In this document: piece by piece, positions 47,938 to 56,766 of the stretch
Position numbering within the stretch: the first letter of the stretch is position 1
Layout of the letters: the number at the start of each line of letters is the position of its first letter
From: Alkalibacterium putridalgicola
GTDB lineage: Bacteria; Bacillota; Bacilli; Lactobacillales; Carnobacteriaceae_A
NCBI RefSeq assembly: GCF_900109825.1
Contig: NZ_FOBL01000004.1
Location: 30,200-94,199 of the forward strand
Length of the DNA: 64,000 nt
Direction: 5' to 3'
Position numbers and translations under genes: made by a program
Notes under the pieces: generated by a model
Told to the model about the DNA's origin: nothing
What the model saw: the letters and a program-made list of their open reading frames with translations, nothing else
The model's database searches: none

Positions 47938-48938
47938 GCCAACAAGTTTTATCACAACAAGAAATTGATGCCCTGTTGGTTGCCATGGACAGTGGGGAAA
48001 TCGATGCGGAAGAAGAAAAAGAGGAGATCAATTCTCCTAAAGTCAAACCGTATGATTTCAGACGACCTGTCCGGTTATCAAAAGAGTATCTTTCCACCAT
48101 TACGATGGTGTTTGAAGATTTCTCAAAACTGGTATCCAACTTATTATCGACCCAATTAAGACGGCCTGTCGAAACGAAAATCGCTGCGATCGAACAAGTG
48201 TCTTTTGACGAATTTGTTCACTCGGTGCCTAGTTTCACCTTGATGGGTGTGTTTCAAAGCAAGCCTTTGAATGGCCTGCAGATACTGGAAATCAATCCCC
48301 AGTTCAGTCTGCAGATGATCGAACTGCTCTGCGGGTATACAGATGTATCAACAGAAGAACTTTTAGCAGAAAAAGCCAACTTTACCGATATTGAAATGGC
48401 TATTTTAGAAGACGTAATGAAATCTCTCCTGCGCACCTTTGAGACGGCGTGGAAGGAAATCAAAGAGATCGAAGTCACGCTGCAGGATACAGAGACCAAA
48501 CCGCAGCTTCTGCAGACGATGTCACCGAATGAACCAGTTATCCTGGTCACTTTTTCTGTCACGATGGAAGACCAGCGAACCTACATAAACTTGTGTATTC
48601 CTTACATATTCTTTGAAGATATATTAGACAAGTTGAGTTTCAAAAACTGGTTCCACTCCGGCAAAGAATTTGATGCCTCTGAACGGGGACAATTGGCTGC
48701 GGGACTGGATAAGGTACCTGTCGATATCGAAGTCCTTTTAGGCGAATCACAGATGAGTGTCTCTGATTTCCTAGGTATGGAAGAGGGCGACATCATTCAG
48801 CTGGATTATAAAACATCTCGGCCATTGACGATGTATGTTGAAAACAAACCTTATTTCAAAGTGAAACCGGGGCAGCTCGAGAACAAACTGGCAGTAGAAA
48901 TATTAAAATTTACGGGAGGAGAGAGTGACGATGAGTGA
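47934..48938 (+). CDS. fliM: Flagellar switch protein FliM
   Basis: A 334-residue C-ring switch protein. The N-terminal CheY-P-binding helix LSQQEIDALL is followed by the CheC-like middle domain (about 45-230) and the C-terminal SpoA domain (VDIEVLLGESQMSVSDFLGM). It starts at TTG 47934, overlapping the cheW stop by 4 bases. Its place at the end of the che operon, away from the basal-body genes, is unlike the Bacillus subtilis layout. Confidence 0.97.
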   Translation: MSQQVLSQQEIDALLVAMDSGEIDAEEEKEEINSPKVKPYDFRRPVRLSKEYLSTITMVFEDFSKLVSNLLSTQLRRPVETKIAAIEQVSFDEFVHSVPSFTLMGVFQSKPLNGLQILEINPQFSLQMIELLCGYTDVSTEELLAEKANFTDIEMAILEDVMKSLLRTFETAWKEIKEIEVTLQDTETKPQLLQTMSPNEPVILVTFSVTMEDQRTYINLCIPYIFFEDILDKLSFKNWFHSGKEFDASERGQLAAGLDKVPVDIEVLLGESQMSVSDFLGMEEGDIIQLDYKTSRPLTMYVENKPYFKVKPGQLENKLAVEILKFTGGESDDE

Positions 48939-50031
48939 TCAAATGACCCAGGCAGAAATTGATGCGTTGCTTAACGGCACCGCAACAATGGAAGCAGAAC
49001 CTGAACCAGAACCGATCGAAGATCCGTTGAGTCAGGACGTTAAGGATATTATCGGCGAAGTGGGTAATATCTCCATGTCGCAGGCGGCGACGACTCTTTC
49101 CACATTATTGAATCGAAAAGTGAGTATCACCACACCGGTCGTTAAAGGTGTGACAATTAAAGATATTATTGATGGAAGCGAGACCCCTAAAGTAGTCACG
49201 TCGATTGCATTCAAAGAAGGTCTGGTTGGCAAAAATGTATTGATGATTGATGTGAATGATGCGATCATCATTGCAGATTTAATGATGGGGAATGACGGAA
49301 AAGATTTAGAAGACAAAGAATTCACTGAACTGGAACTCAGTGCGGTATCCGAAGCCATGAATCAGATGATCGGTTCAGCTTCGACAGCAATGGCCACGAT
49401 GTTTGACCGTCGTGTGGATATTTCACCACCGGATGTCAATATGTGGGAATCCGCAGACGACGCTATCCTGGCCATGCCGGATCAGTCCGAAGTGGTGTGT
49501 ACCACTTCTTTCAAATTAAGTGTGGAAGGCCTGCTTGAAAGTGAGATCATGCAGATCCTGCCTATCGATACGGTGATCGAGATCTCTGAGATCATGGTCG
49601 GGGATGAAGCAGAAGTCTTGAATGGCCGTGACAGTGTTTCGGTTCAGAAAGTCGAAGAACCCAAACAAGACGTGCAGCCTGAAAAAGCTGCGCCGAAAGA
49701 AACAGAATCTGTCTCCATTCAAAAACCTAAATTCCAGGATCTTCCAAGAAACGATACAAAAGGGTCCCCACGCAATCTGGATCTGATTATGGATGTCCCG
49801 CTTGATTTCAGCGTCGTTTTAGGCAAGAGCCGCAAGACGATCAAAGATATCTTGTCACTGAGCACCGGCTCTGTTGTGGAACTGGACAAAATGACCGATG
49901 AACCGCTGGAGATCTATGTGAATGGCAAGCTGATCGCGGAAGGCGAAGTCGTTGTCATCAATGAAAGCTTCGGTATCCGTATCACGAATATTTTAAGCAA
50001 AGAACAGCGCGTCAGACATTTGAATCAATAA
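48931..50031 (+). CDS. fliY: Flagellar switch protein FliY with CheC-like phosphatase domain
   Basis: A 366-residue FliY. The N-terminal CheY-binding motif is MTQAEIDALLNG. The CheC-like domain has both Glu-x-x-Asn motifs (IIGEVGNISMSQAATTL and LSAVSEAMNQMIGSAS), so phosphatase activity on CheY-P is expected. The C-terminal SpoA (FliN) domain is MDVPLDFSVVLGKSRKTIKD. I use ATG 48931 with GGAGGAGAG upstream, overlapping fliM by 8 bp; the in-frame GTG 48925 lies inside that site. Confidence 0.96.
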   Translation: MSDQMTQAEIDALLNGTATMEAEPEPEPIEDPLSQDVKDIIGEVGNISMSQAATTLSTLLNRKVSITTPVVKGVTIKDIIDGSETPKVVTSIAFKEGLVGKNVLMIDVNDAIIIADLMMGNDGKDLEDKEFTELELSAVSEAMNQMIGSASTAMATMFDRRVDISPPDVNMWESADDAILAMPDQSEVVCTTSFKLSVEGLLESEIMQILPIDTVIEISEIMVGDEAEVLNGRDSVSVQKVEEPKQDVQPEKAAPKETESVSIQKPKFQDLPRNDTKGSPRNLDLIMDVPLDFSVVLGKSRKTIKDILSLSTGSVVELDKMTDEPLEIYVNGKLIAEGEVVVINESFGIRITNILSKEQRVRHLNQ

Positions 50032-50044
50032 AAATATAAATGAT

Positions 50045-50100
50045 AAAGCACTCTCAAACCTTAAGGACAGAAATGTTCGGAGGATCGAGAGTGCTTTTTA
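50045..50100 (+). terminator. Terminator of the chemotaxis operon
   Basis: Arms AAAGCACTCTC and GAGAGTGCTTT with T-run and a 31-base loop. Confidence 0.8.
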
Positions 50101-50334
50101 GCGTGAAAAAATAAAAAAACATCTATATAAGGCTTTTACTATTAAATCGAGGCTTTCACTTCCGATAGTAATAGAGTGGTCAAGTAAATACACAAGTTGA
50201 GTGACCAAAGCACAATGAATTAACGTCATGTCGGAGAAGAGAGGAGAACAGGTGAGGAGAACCATCATACATAGGATCTACTGAATATGTATCTACGCAT
50301 TATCAAAATAAAAGGATCAATTTGGAGGAAAGCA
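50101..50334 (+). promoter_or_regulatory. SigD-driven leader of the third chemoreceptor gene
   Basis: TAAA (50143-50146), 14 bp, TCCGATAG (50161-50168) forms a SigD-type promoter about 165 bp before the start codon. The long leader shows no recognisable riboswitch. Confidence 0.7.
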
Positions 50335-52089
50335 ATGTCAAAAATCACGCAGTCGATAAAAGGGAAAACTTTATTTATTACTATACTCTTGCTCGTCTTA
50401 TCTAACGTAGCTATTGGGTTTATGGGATACACCATCGCCAAAGACCAACTGAATGAAAAGGGAGAAACGATCCTTCAAAATGCCGTCGAAATGTCTCTTC
50501 AGATGATCGATCTGGCAAATCAGGAAGTTGAAAACGGAACGATGGAGCTGGATGAAGCCCAGGAAATGGTCAAAGAGTACTTGCTAGGAGAAAAACAAGC
50601 AGATGGTACACGTCCCATCAGTGCCCCTTTTGATCTGGGAGAAAATGGGTATATCGTTGTCTATGGCCAGGACGGAGAAGAAATCGCTCATCCCTCGCTC
50701 GAGGGCGAAAATGTCTGGGACGTCGAGGACAAAGCCGGGAATGGAAACCTGCTCGTTCAAGACAGTATTGCCACAGCTAACATCGGCGGCGGATTTACTT
50801 ATTACGACTGGTTTTTACCGAACAGTGAGACTATTGGAACGAAGATCGTCTACAACGAGCTCGATCCGAACTGGGGCTGGGTAGTGACTGCCGGAAGTTA
50901 TGAGAGCGATTATAACCAAGGGGCCTTCACTGTGCTTCAGTATACCAGCATCAGTATCCTGTTGTTCTTAGTTATAGCGATCGCCATCATGTATACCTTC
51001 TCGAACAACTTAGGCAAGGCTTTGGGTAATGTCACCATGTCAGCTGACAGACTATCCAAACTTGATGTCACAGAAGACATTCCGATGAAATTAACGAAGC
51101 GAAAAGATGAAATCGGCTTACTGGCACTCTCTTTTCAGCAGATCAATGATAACCTCAAAGATTTCGTTGAAAAAATATCAGACACCTCTACGCAACTGGC
51201 ATCATCATCCAAGGAATTGAATATTTCCAGCGAACAGTCGTCCCTCGCAGCGAACGAAGTAGCCGGAGCGATCGAAGAAATTGCTAAAGGGGCCGCTGAG
51301 CAAGCGATGGATACTGAAAATGGCTCCAAGCGAATAGAAGAGCTCGGTGAATTAGTAGAAAGCAACGACTATCATCTGAAAAATCTGAATACATCGACAC
51401 ATAAAGTCGATGCATTGAAAAATGAAGGCTCAACAAGTCTGAAAGAATTGCTGGAAGCGACAGAAACCAGCAGTCGTTCAACTGCCGATATTCAAGGTAT
51501 CATTGTGAGCACGAACGAAAGTGCCCAAAAAATCGGTAATGCCAGCAACATGATTAAAAATATAGCAGAGCAGACAAACTTGCTGGCTCTGAATGCCGCC
51601 ATTGAAGCCGCCCGAGCCGGAGACGCAGGCAAAGGCTTCGCCGTTGTTGCTGAAGAAATCAGAAAACTGGCCGATCAGTCAAACGGATTCACTGAAGAGA
51701 TCAGTGAAATAGTGACCGATTTAAATACCAACACCTCACAAGCCGTCGAAACGATGAAAGAACTGACAGCTATCTCAGAACATCAGAGCAATAAAGTCGA
51801 ACAGACGAACACTAAATTTAATGGGATCTCTGAAGCGATCACAGAGATGAATACTGTCATCGCCTCGCTCAATGACTCTGGAGAAAAAATGACAGAGAAA
51901 AAAGAGAAGATCATTGAAGTTATCGAAAATCTGTCAGCGATTTCTGAAGAAAACGCGGCAGGTACAGAAGAGGCATCCGCTTCGGTGGAAGAACAAACAT
52001 CTACCATGCTCGAGATCGCCAACGCGAGTGAAATGCTGGCCAAACTAGCCGGAGAAATGAAAGACGCGATAGCTAAATTTAATTATTAA
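50335..52089 (+). CDS. Methyl-accepting chemotaxis protein with sCache-type sensor
   Basis: A 584-residue receptor: TM1 (about 13-34), an extracellular single-Cache domain with [22 protein letters not shown] and the [12 protein letters not shown] end, and TM2 (about 203-223). A normal HAMP without the Lys-rich insert follows, then a signalling domain with [19 protein letters not shown] at the tip. ATG 50335 follows TGGAGGAAAG. It is monocistronic between terminators. Ligand unknown; related sCache sensors bind small organic acids. Confidence 0.94.
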   Translation: MSKITQSIKGKTLFITILLLVLSNVAIGFMGYTIAKDQLNEKGETILQNAVEMSLQMIDLANQEVENGTMELDEAQEMVKEYLLGEKQADGTRPISAPFDLGENGYIVVYGQDGEEIAHPSLEGENVWDVEDKAGNGNLLVQDSIATANIGGGFTYYDWFLPNSETIGTKIVYNELDPNWGWVVTAGSYESDYNQGAFTVLQYTSISILLFLVIAIAIMYTFSNNLGKALGNVTMSADRLSKLDVTEDIPMKLTKRKDEIGLLALSFQQINDNLKDFVEKISDTSTQLASSSKELNISSEQSSLAANEVAGAIEEIAKGAAEQAMDTENGSKRIEELGELVESNDYHLKNLNTSTHKVDALKNEGSTSLKELLEATETSSRSTADIQGIIVSTNESAQKIGNASNMIKNIAEQTNLLALNAAIEAARAGDAGKGFAVVAEEIRKLADQSNGFTEEISEIVTDLNTNTSQAVETMKELTAISEHQSNKVEQTNTKFNGISEAITEMNTVIASLNDSGEKMTEKKEKIIEVIENLSAISEENAAGTEEASASVEEQTSTMLEIANASEMLAKLAGEMKDAIAKFNY

Positions 52090-52094
52090 GAGAG

Positions 52095-52139
52095 AACCAG
52101 CCGACATGCCTGAATACTAGGTGTGTCGGCTGGTTTTAT
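52095..52139 (+). terminator. Terminator of the third chemoreceptor gene
   Basis: Arms AACCAGCCGACA and TGTCGGCTGGTT plus TTAT. Confidence 0.88.
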
Positions 52140-52521
52140 CTGTTTCTGGATCGTCTAGTGACAGACTCACAAGCTAATTCTTATTAAGATTGTCATTTTT
52201 GAATGGAAATGACAAACTCCATAGAAATATATTCTTGGGTCTGTCATTTTATATCTAAAATAACCGACTCAATAAAGTTCAGATCATGACCTTGTCATTA
52301 AGAGGTGTAAATGGTCACTGATATGACAAAGTCGCAAGTTAAGTTGCTCTCAGCGTGTTCATTTCTTATTAAACGATCGTTTAATCCATATTATATAGTT
52401 GAATTTCAGCTCATTCAGCGTGGACATAGTGATAAGCGTTCACTTTTAATTTCTGAAGGGTTTATTTGTCAGGACTTTTTGTTTATACTATTCCTAGTTT
52501 GACATTTGCAGAAATGAGACT
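52140..52521. other. Non-coding stretch with array E
   Basis: No gene is supported. The first 180 bp hold array E; the remaining 200 bp are AT-rich with nothing recognisable, then the SigD promoter of flgM. Confidence 0.6.
52155..52325. repeat. Array E: degenerate 51-bp alternating inverted-word array
   Basis: Forward words GTGACAGACTC, ATGACAAACTC and TAACCGACTC have ACTC at 52165, 52216 and 52267, with a weak one at 52317. Reverse words ending TGTCAT begin that hexamer at 52191, 52242 and 52293. All steps are 51 bp. The theme ATGACAAACTC differs from the other arrays, but the ACTC core and alternation are kept. Confidence 0.65.
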
Positions 52522-52547
52522 TAATAATTCAATGGGACTTCCGATAG
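52522..52547 (+). promoter_or_regulatory. SigD-type promoter of flgM-flgN-flgK-flgL
   Basis: TAAT (52522-52525), 14 bp, TCCGATAG (52540-52547). Confidence 0.7.
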
Positions 52548-52622
52548 TAAGGGTAAGGAACAGTGAAACGATAAAATCAATCTATTAAACTAAACAGTGA
52601 AAATCCGTTAAGGAGCGTGCGA

Positions 52623-52904
52623 ATGATGAAAATCAATAAATATACTAATGTCGTATCATCGATCAATAATACAAAACATTCTAAAAAAGACGTGGAACAA
52701 GAAGTGAGTAAATCTGGTTCAAAAGAAGCTGTCCAGGTAAATATTTCAAAAGAAGCTCAGGCTTTACTGGATGCAGACAAAGCGGCTTTCTCAGAACGCG
52801 TCGATGCGATCAAACAGGCGATCCAAAATGGTGAATACCAAGTGGATCCGGATAAGATTTCTGAAGGATTAGTGAAGATTTTACAGGATCAAAAGGGGCT
52901 ATAA
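52623..52904 (+). CDS. flgM: Anti-sigma-28 factor FlgM
   Basis: A 93-residue FlgM, which holds the flagellar sigma factor inactive until the hook is complete. It has the disordered basic N-terminal half and the conserved C-terminal VNISKEAQALL...RVDAIKQAIQNGEYQVDPDKI helices. ATG 52623 follows AAGGAG by 7 bases. It is the first gene behind a SigD promoter, giving the usual feedback. Confidence 0.92.
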   Translation: MMKINKYTNVVSSINNTKHSKKDVEQEVSKSGSKEAVQVNISKEAQALLDADKAAFSERVDAIKQAIQNGEYQVDPDKISEGLVKILQDQKGL

Positions 52905-52910
52905 AAAGTA

Positions 52911-53276
52911 ATGACTAAAACAGATCAAGTGCTGGCAGAAATGGAAAAATTGAAAGCTTTGCTGGAAAAAGAGAAACAGGTGCTTATCAGTAATGATGGG
53001 ACCCGGTTAATCGAACTGATTCAGCAGAAAGAAGATGTCATGTTAAAATTGGCTGCGTTTGATCAGAAGAACGTTGAGATGAATAAGCTCGACGTTCTTT
53101 CTCGTGAAATCAAACAGCTGCAGGAGACGAACCTGACATTGACTGAACAATCGATGCAGTTTACAGAAACAATGCTAAATTACATTAAAAAAGCGGCAAA
53201 CACTAACAAAACGTATTCTAAAAAAGGAACATACGACCGTTCCAAAAAGAGCGCGTTATTGGATCAATCACTTTAA
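52911..53276 (+). CDS. flgN: FlgN-family flagellar export chaperone
   Basis: A 121-residue all-helical protein (MEKLKALLEKEKQVLISNDGTRLIELIQQKE) of FlgN type, between flgM and flgK as in Bacillus. FlgN escorts the hook-junction proteins FlgK and FlgL to the export gate. It starts 6 bp after flgM. Sequence conservation in the family is low, so position carries part of the call. Confidence 0.85.
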   Translation: MTKTDQVLAEMEKLKALLEKEKQVLISNDGTRLIELIQQKEDVMLKLAAFDQKNVEMNKLDVLSREIKQLQETNLTLTEQSMQFTETMLNYIKKAANTNKTYSKKGTYDRSKKSALLDQSL

Positions 53277-53288
53277 GGGAGAAAACAC

Positions 53289-54764
53289 ATGACTGGATTA
53301 TTTGGAACACTAAATACAGCAACTAAAGGCTTGAACGCCCAGCAGACAGCTCTGCAGACGATCGGGCACAATGTGGCCAATGCGAATACGCTAGGCTATA
53401 CTCGTCAGCGCGTCACCATGCAGGCAGACCTTTCGACGACTATTGCAGGTGTCGGACAGATCGGCACCGGCGTAAGAGTAGACGGAATCAATCGTGTGCA
53501 CGATACATATATCACCACCCAACTGCGAGACGCGACTTCCACAACAAATAGTCATCAGGCGTTATCGGATATCATCGGTGAGCTTGAAGCAGTGTTTAAT
53601 GAACCGTCAGACACTGGCTTATCGAATCAGATTTCAGAAGTGTTCAATGCCTGGACGTATCTAGCATCAAACCCGGAACAGGCATCGGCACGTACGATGC
53701 TGGTGCAGACAACGGAGACATTTACGGATACGATCCATCACATGGCAAATTCCATGGAGAATTTACATAAAAACACTTTGAACGAATTAGATAAAACTGC
53801 TTTAGATGCCAATTCAGATTTAAAACAACTGGAAAATTTAAACCAACAGATCTGGCAAGCGTCAGTCCGAGGCTTCACACCGAATGACCTACTTGATAAG
53901 CAGGATCAGTTACTGACAAATCTGGCTGGCAAAGTCGATATCTCAGTCGAACGTGATAAATTTAACCGTGTATCCGTTGAAATCGGTAATCAAACCGTTT
54001 TAGACAGCAATTCCAGGAAAGAACTAGCCGTTGTCGTAGGCGCAGAGAATGGACAAGGCGTATTTTCAAATGGCGAAACAACTGATGTCACTGCAGAAGT
54101 CGGCTCGTTGGTTATCGGTGACGAGCTCATTACTCCTAAAACTGGTAGAATGAAAGGCACACAAGATGCTCTAGAAGTCATTGCAGGCAGTCAGCAAGAT
54201 CTGGATGATTTTGCCAGTGCTTTCGGTAAAGCTGTTAATACGATTCATAAAGGCGGCCCAGATGGAGCAGGCAGTAATTTCTTCGACAATGTTGATGGTG
54301 AAAATCCCGCTTCGTCTTTAAGGGTTACTGAAGCAATCAGGACCGACCCGAATCTTGTCGTATCAGGAAAAGACCTGAATAATGAAATTTCTGGAGATGG
54401 CAGTCGTGCACAGGCGATTGCCTCCCTTCAACATAAATCTCTGGCGACTGACTCAGCTACTTGGAGTTATAATGAAAACACAATGAGTTTTGAAGATAGT
54501 TCAACAGGCGATACATTATTCGGTCGTTATAATAGCATGGTGACAGACATGGGTATCGTCAAACAGCAAGAAGATAACATGCTGGAAACGCAGAACGGAC
54601 TGATGGCACTCCTGACTCAACGTAGAGAGTCCATTTCCGGCGTCGATATCAATGAAGAAGTCGTTGATATGATCAAGTATCAAAGTGCTTTCCAGGCTAA
54701 CTCGCGTGTCTTGCAGACAATTTCAGAAATGCTCGACACACTAATCAACAGAACCGGGGTGTAA
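53289..54764 (+). CDS. flgK: Flagellar hook-associated protein 1 FlgK
   Basis: A 491-residue FlgK with the rod/hook signature ALQTIGHNVANANTLGYTRQRV at the N-terminus and the C-terminal SGVDINEEVVDMIKYQSAFQANSRVLQTISEMLDTL coiled coil. It joins the hook to the filament as a secreted axial protein with no Sec signal. flgL follows 3 bp later. Confidence 0.97.
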   Translation: MTGLFGTLNTATKGLNAQQTALQTIGHNVANANTLGYTRQRVTMQADLSTTIAGVGQIGTGVRVDGINRVHDTYITTQLRDATSTTNSHQALSDIIGELEAVFNEPSDTGLSNQISEVFNAWTYLASNPEQASARTMLVQTTETFTDTIHHMANSMENLHKNTLNELDKTALDANSDLKQLENLNQQIWQASVRGFTPNDLLDKQDQLLTNLAGKVDISVERDKFNRVSVEIGNQTVLDSNSRKELAVVVGAENGQGVFSNGETTDVTAEVGSLVIGDELITPKTGRMKGTQDALEVIAGSQQDLDDFASAFGKAVNTIHKGGPDGAGSNFFDNVDGENPASSLRVTEAIRTDPNLVVSGKDLNNEISGDGSRAQAIASLQHKSLATDSATWSYNENTMSFEDSSTGDTLFGRYNSMVTDMGIVKQQEDNMLETQNGLMALLTQRRESISGVDINEEVVDMIKYQSAFQANSRVLQTISEMLDTLINRTGV

Positions 54765-54767
54765 CAA

Positions 54768-55670
54768 ATGAGAATAACGAATTCCTTAATGTCTCAAAGC
54801 TTTTTAGCTAACCTGAACAAGAATTCGAGTAAGGTCTTTAAATATCAGGAACAACTGTCGTCACTCGAACAAGTGAGTCGTCCCAGTGATGATCCATTAA
54901 AAGTATCTAAAATCATTGATCTGAAAAATGAAATCAAACAGAATGCACAGTACAAAACCACCATCAACGATGCTATCGATTTTACGAATGTTCAGGATTC
55001 CGCCTTAGCAAATGCGACGAATTCCCTGCAGCGTATCCATACGTTGACTCAACAGGCTGCTAATGGCACGTACAATACCCAGGACAGACAGGCAATCAAA
55101 ACGGAAATACAGAATGAAGTGGAGACGATGATGGATTCACTCAATACTAACTTTGGTGGACGCTATGTTTTTGCTGGTCAGAACAGCACGACCAAGCCAT
55201 TCGAGAATAACGGTAGTGGTATCGAATACAAGGGGTCGAGTATAGCGAACAACAATCTATCCAAAGAAATCGCTCGAGGAGTAAACGTGGAATTGAAAAC
55301 AGATGGTTCAGAATTGTTTGAGTTGAAAGATGGCAGCGGCAATATCGGTGAATTGTTTGATGATGTATTTATGGCGTTAGACAACGATGATACAGATGAA
55401 TTAGGAAATTTACTTGGACGTATCGAATCACATATAGACACCACTGTGAATACGAGAACCGAGATCGGTGCGATACAGAACCGTTTGTCAGCTGCACTTG
55501 ATCGAAATGATTCAGAATATTTAAATTTGGAAACCTCCTTATCTAAGAATCAGGATATTGATTTAGCTGAGACATATATGAATTACACGATGGAAATGAA
55601 TGCGTACCAAGCCTCGATGAATATGGGAACAAAAATACTACAGACGAATATTATGGACTATGTAAGGTAA
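54768..55670 (+). CDS. flgL: Flagellar hook-associated protein 3 FlgL
   Basis: A 300-residue FlgL with flagellin-like N-terminus (RITNSLMSQSFLANLNKNSSKV...SRPSDDPLKVSKI) and C-terminal helix (YMNYTMEMNAYQASMNMGTKIL). It forms the second hook-filament junction layer. A strong terminator follows. Confidence 0.95.
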   Translation: MRITNSLMSQSFLANLNKNSSKVFKYQEQLSSLEQVSRPSDDPLKVSKIIDLKNEIKQNAQYKTTINDAIDFTNVQDSALANATNSLQRIHTLTQQAANGTYNTQDRQAIKTEIQNEVETMMDSLNTNFGGRYVFAGQNSTTKPFENNGSGIEYKGSSIANNNLSKEIARGVNVELKTDGSELFELKDGSGNIGELFDDVFMALDNDDTDELGNLLGRIESHIDTTVNTRTEIGAIQNRLSAALDRNDSEYLNLETSLSKNQDIDLAETYMNYTMEMNAYQASMNMGTKILQTNIMDYVR

Positions 55671-55676
55671 TACGAT

Positions 55677-55714
55677 AAAACGATCAAAGACTTAAATCTT
55701 TGATCGTTTTTTTA
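55677..55714 (+). terminator. Terminator of flgM-flgL operon
   Basis: Arms AAAACGATCAAAGA and TCTTTGATCGTTTT with T-run. Confidence 0.92.
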
Positions 55715-55733
55715 TAAAATTAAATATTAATCC

Positions 55734-55760
55734 TTAACTTTATCTATCACTTGCCGATAT
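55734..55760 (+). promoter_or_regulatory. SigD promoter of flagellin gene 1
   Basis: TTAA (55734-55737), 15 bp, GCCGATAT (55753-55760); the -10 element is a perfect match to the SigD consensus. Confidence 0.88.
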
Positions 55761-55815
55761 TATAAGTAGAAGGCGATACAGTCTTTAACAACTAACTTAT
55801 TGGAGGAAAAAAAAC

Positions 55816-56628
55816 ATGCGTATAAATACAAACACAGCAGCGATGAATACATATTCTCGTTTAGGTCAAGCGAACAAATCTAAAAGTAATTCTTTAGCCA
55901 AATTATCTTCTGGTTTAAGAATCAATAAGGCGGGGGACGATGCTGCAGGGTTATCCATTTCTGAAAAAATGAAAAACCAAATTTCCGGGTTAAATCAAGC
56001 TACTCGTAATGCACAAGATGGTATTTCTTTGATCCAAACAGCAGAAGGCGCTTTGAATGAAACTCACAGTATTCTTAATCGAATGCGTGACTTATCTGTC
56101 CAAGCAGCAAATGGTACTAATAGTACCGATGATACAGCAGCTATTAAAGCTGAAATGACTGAACTTTCAACAGAAATCGATAGAATTGCAACTACCACTG
56201 AATTTAATGGGCAGGCTCTTCTGGCAACAGATGCGACGACTATTGATTTGCAGATTGGAGCTAACACGAATGCAGCAGATACATTAACTGTTACTACTAA
56301 CGCTATGGACTCAGCTGGTTTAGGAATAGATGCTATTGATGTCACAGTAGATCCTGCTGACTCAATCGATAAACTTGATTTAGCAATCACTGAAGTATCT
56401 ACTCAACGTTCTTCTTTGGGAGCTAATCAAAACCGTCTTGAACACACAATTAATAACTTAACAACAACAAAAGAAAACTTAACAGAAGCTAACTCACGTA
56501 TCCGCGACGTTGATATGGCTGAAGAAATGATGGACTTTACTAAATCTAATATTTTATCTCAAGCATCAACTGCTATGCTTGCTCAAGCTAATCAAATGCC
56601 TCAAGGCGTTTTACAATTATTGGGATAA
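55816..56628 (+). CDS. Flagellin (copy 1)
   Basis: A 270-residue short flagellin with intact N-terminal (MRINTNTAAMNTYSRL, SSGLRINKAGDDAAGLSISE) and C-terminal D0/D1 helices (NILSQASTAMLAQANQMPQG). The hypervariable middle is short, only about 75 residues. It has a SigD promoter, GGAGG ribosome-binding site and terminator of its own. Protein ends are identical or nearly so to copy 2, but the middle differs and the DNA has many synonymous changes. Confidence 0.97.
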   Translation: MRINTNTAAMNTYSRLGQANKSKSNSLAKLSSGLRINKAGDDAAGLSISEKMKNQISGLNQATRNAQDGISLIQTAEGALNETHSILNRMRDLSVQAANGTNSTDDTAAIKAEMTELSTEIDRIATTTEFNGQALLATDATTIDLQIGANTNAADTLTVTTNAMDSAGLGIDAIDVTVDPADSIDKLDLAITEVSTQRSSLGANQNRLEHTINNLTTTKENLTEANSRIRDVDMAEEMMDFTKSNILSQASTAMLAQANQMPQGVLQLLG

Positions 56629-56638
56629 TAAAAAATTG

Positions 56639-56670
56639 AAAAGAGTCAGCACGAGCTGGCTCTTTTTTTT
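56639..56670 (+). terminator. Terminator of flagellin gene 1
   Basis: Arms AAAGAGTCAGC and GCTGGCTCTTT with a run of T residues. Confidence 0.9.
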
Positions 56671-56687
56671 GAAATCGTAAAAAAACC

Positions 56688-56714
56688 TTAATTTTTGAGT
56701 CTTTCTGACGATAA
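56688..56714 (+). promoter_or_regulatory. SigD-type promoter of flagellin gene 2
   Basis: TTAA (56688-56691), 15 bp, GACGATAA (56707-56714), one base off the consensus -10, so perhaps weaker than that of copy 1. Confidence 0.75.
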
Positions 56715-56766
56715 TATAATCATAAGAGAAAAATAACTCTTAAAACTTAATTTGGAGGAAAACAAC

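Noticed and set aside
50263..50281. A second c-di-GMP riboswitch before the third chemoreceptor, suggested by a shared ACATAGGATC with the region at 34954
   Set aside because: None of the aptamer core (ACGCAAAGC, tetraloop receptor, P1) is present; the shared decamer lies outside the aptamer.
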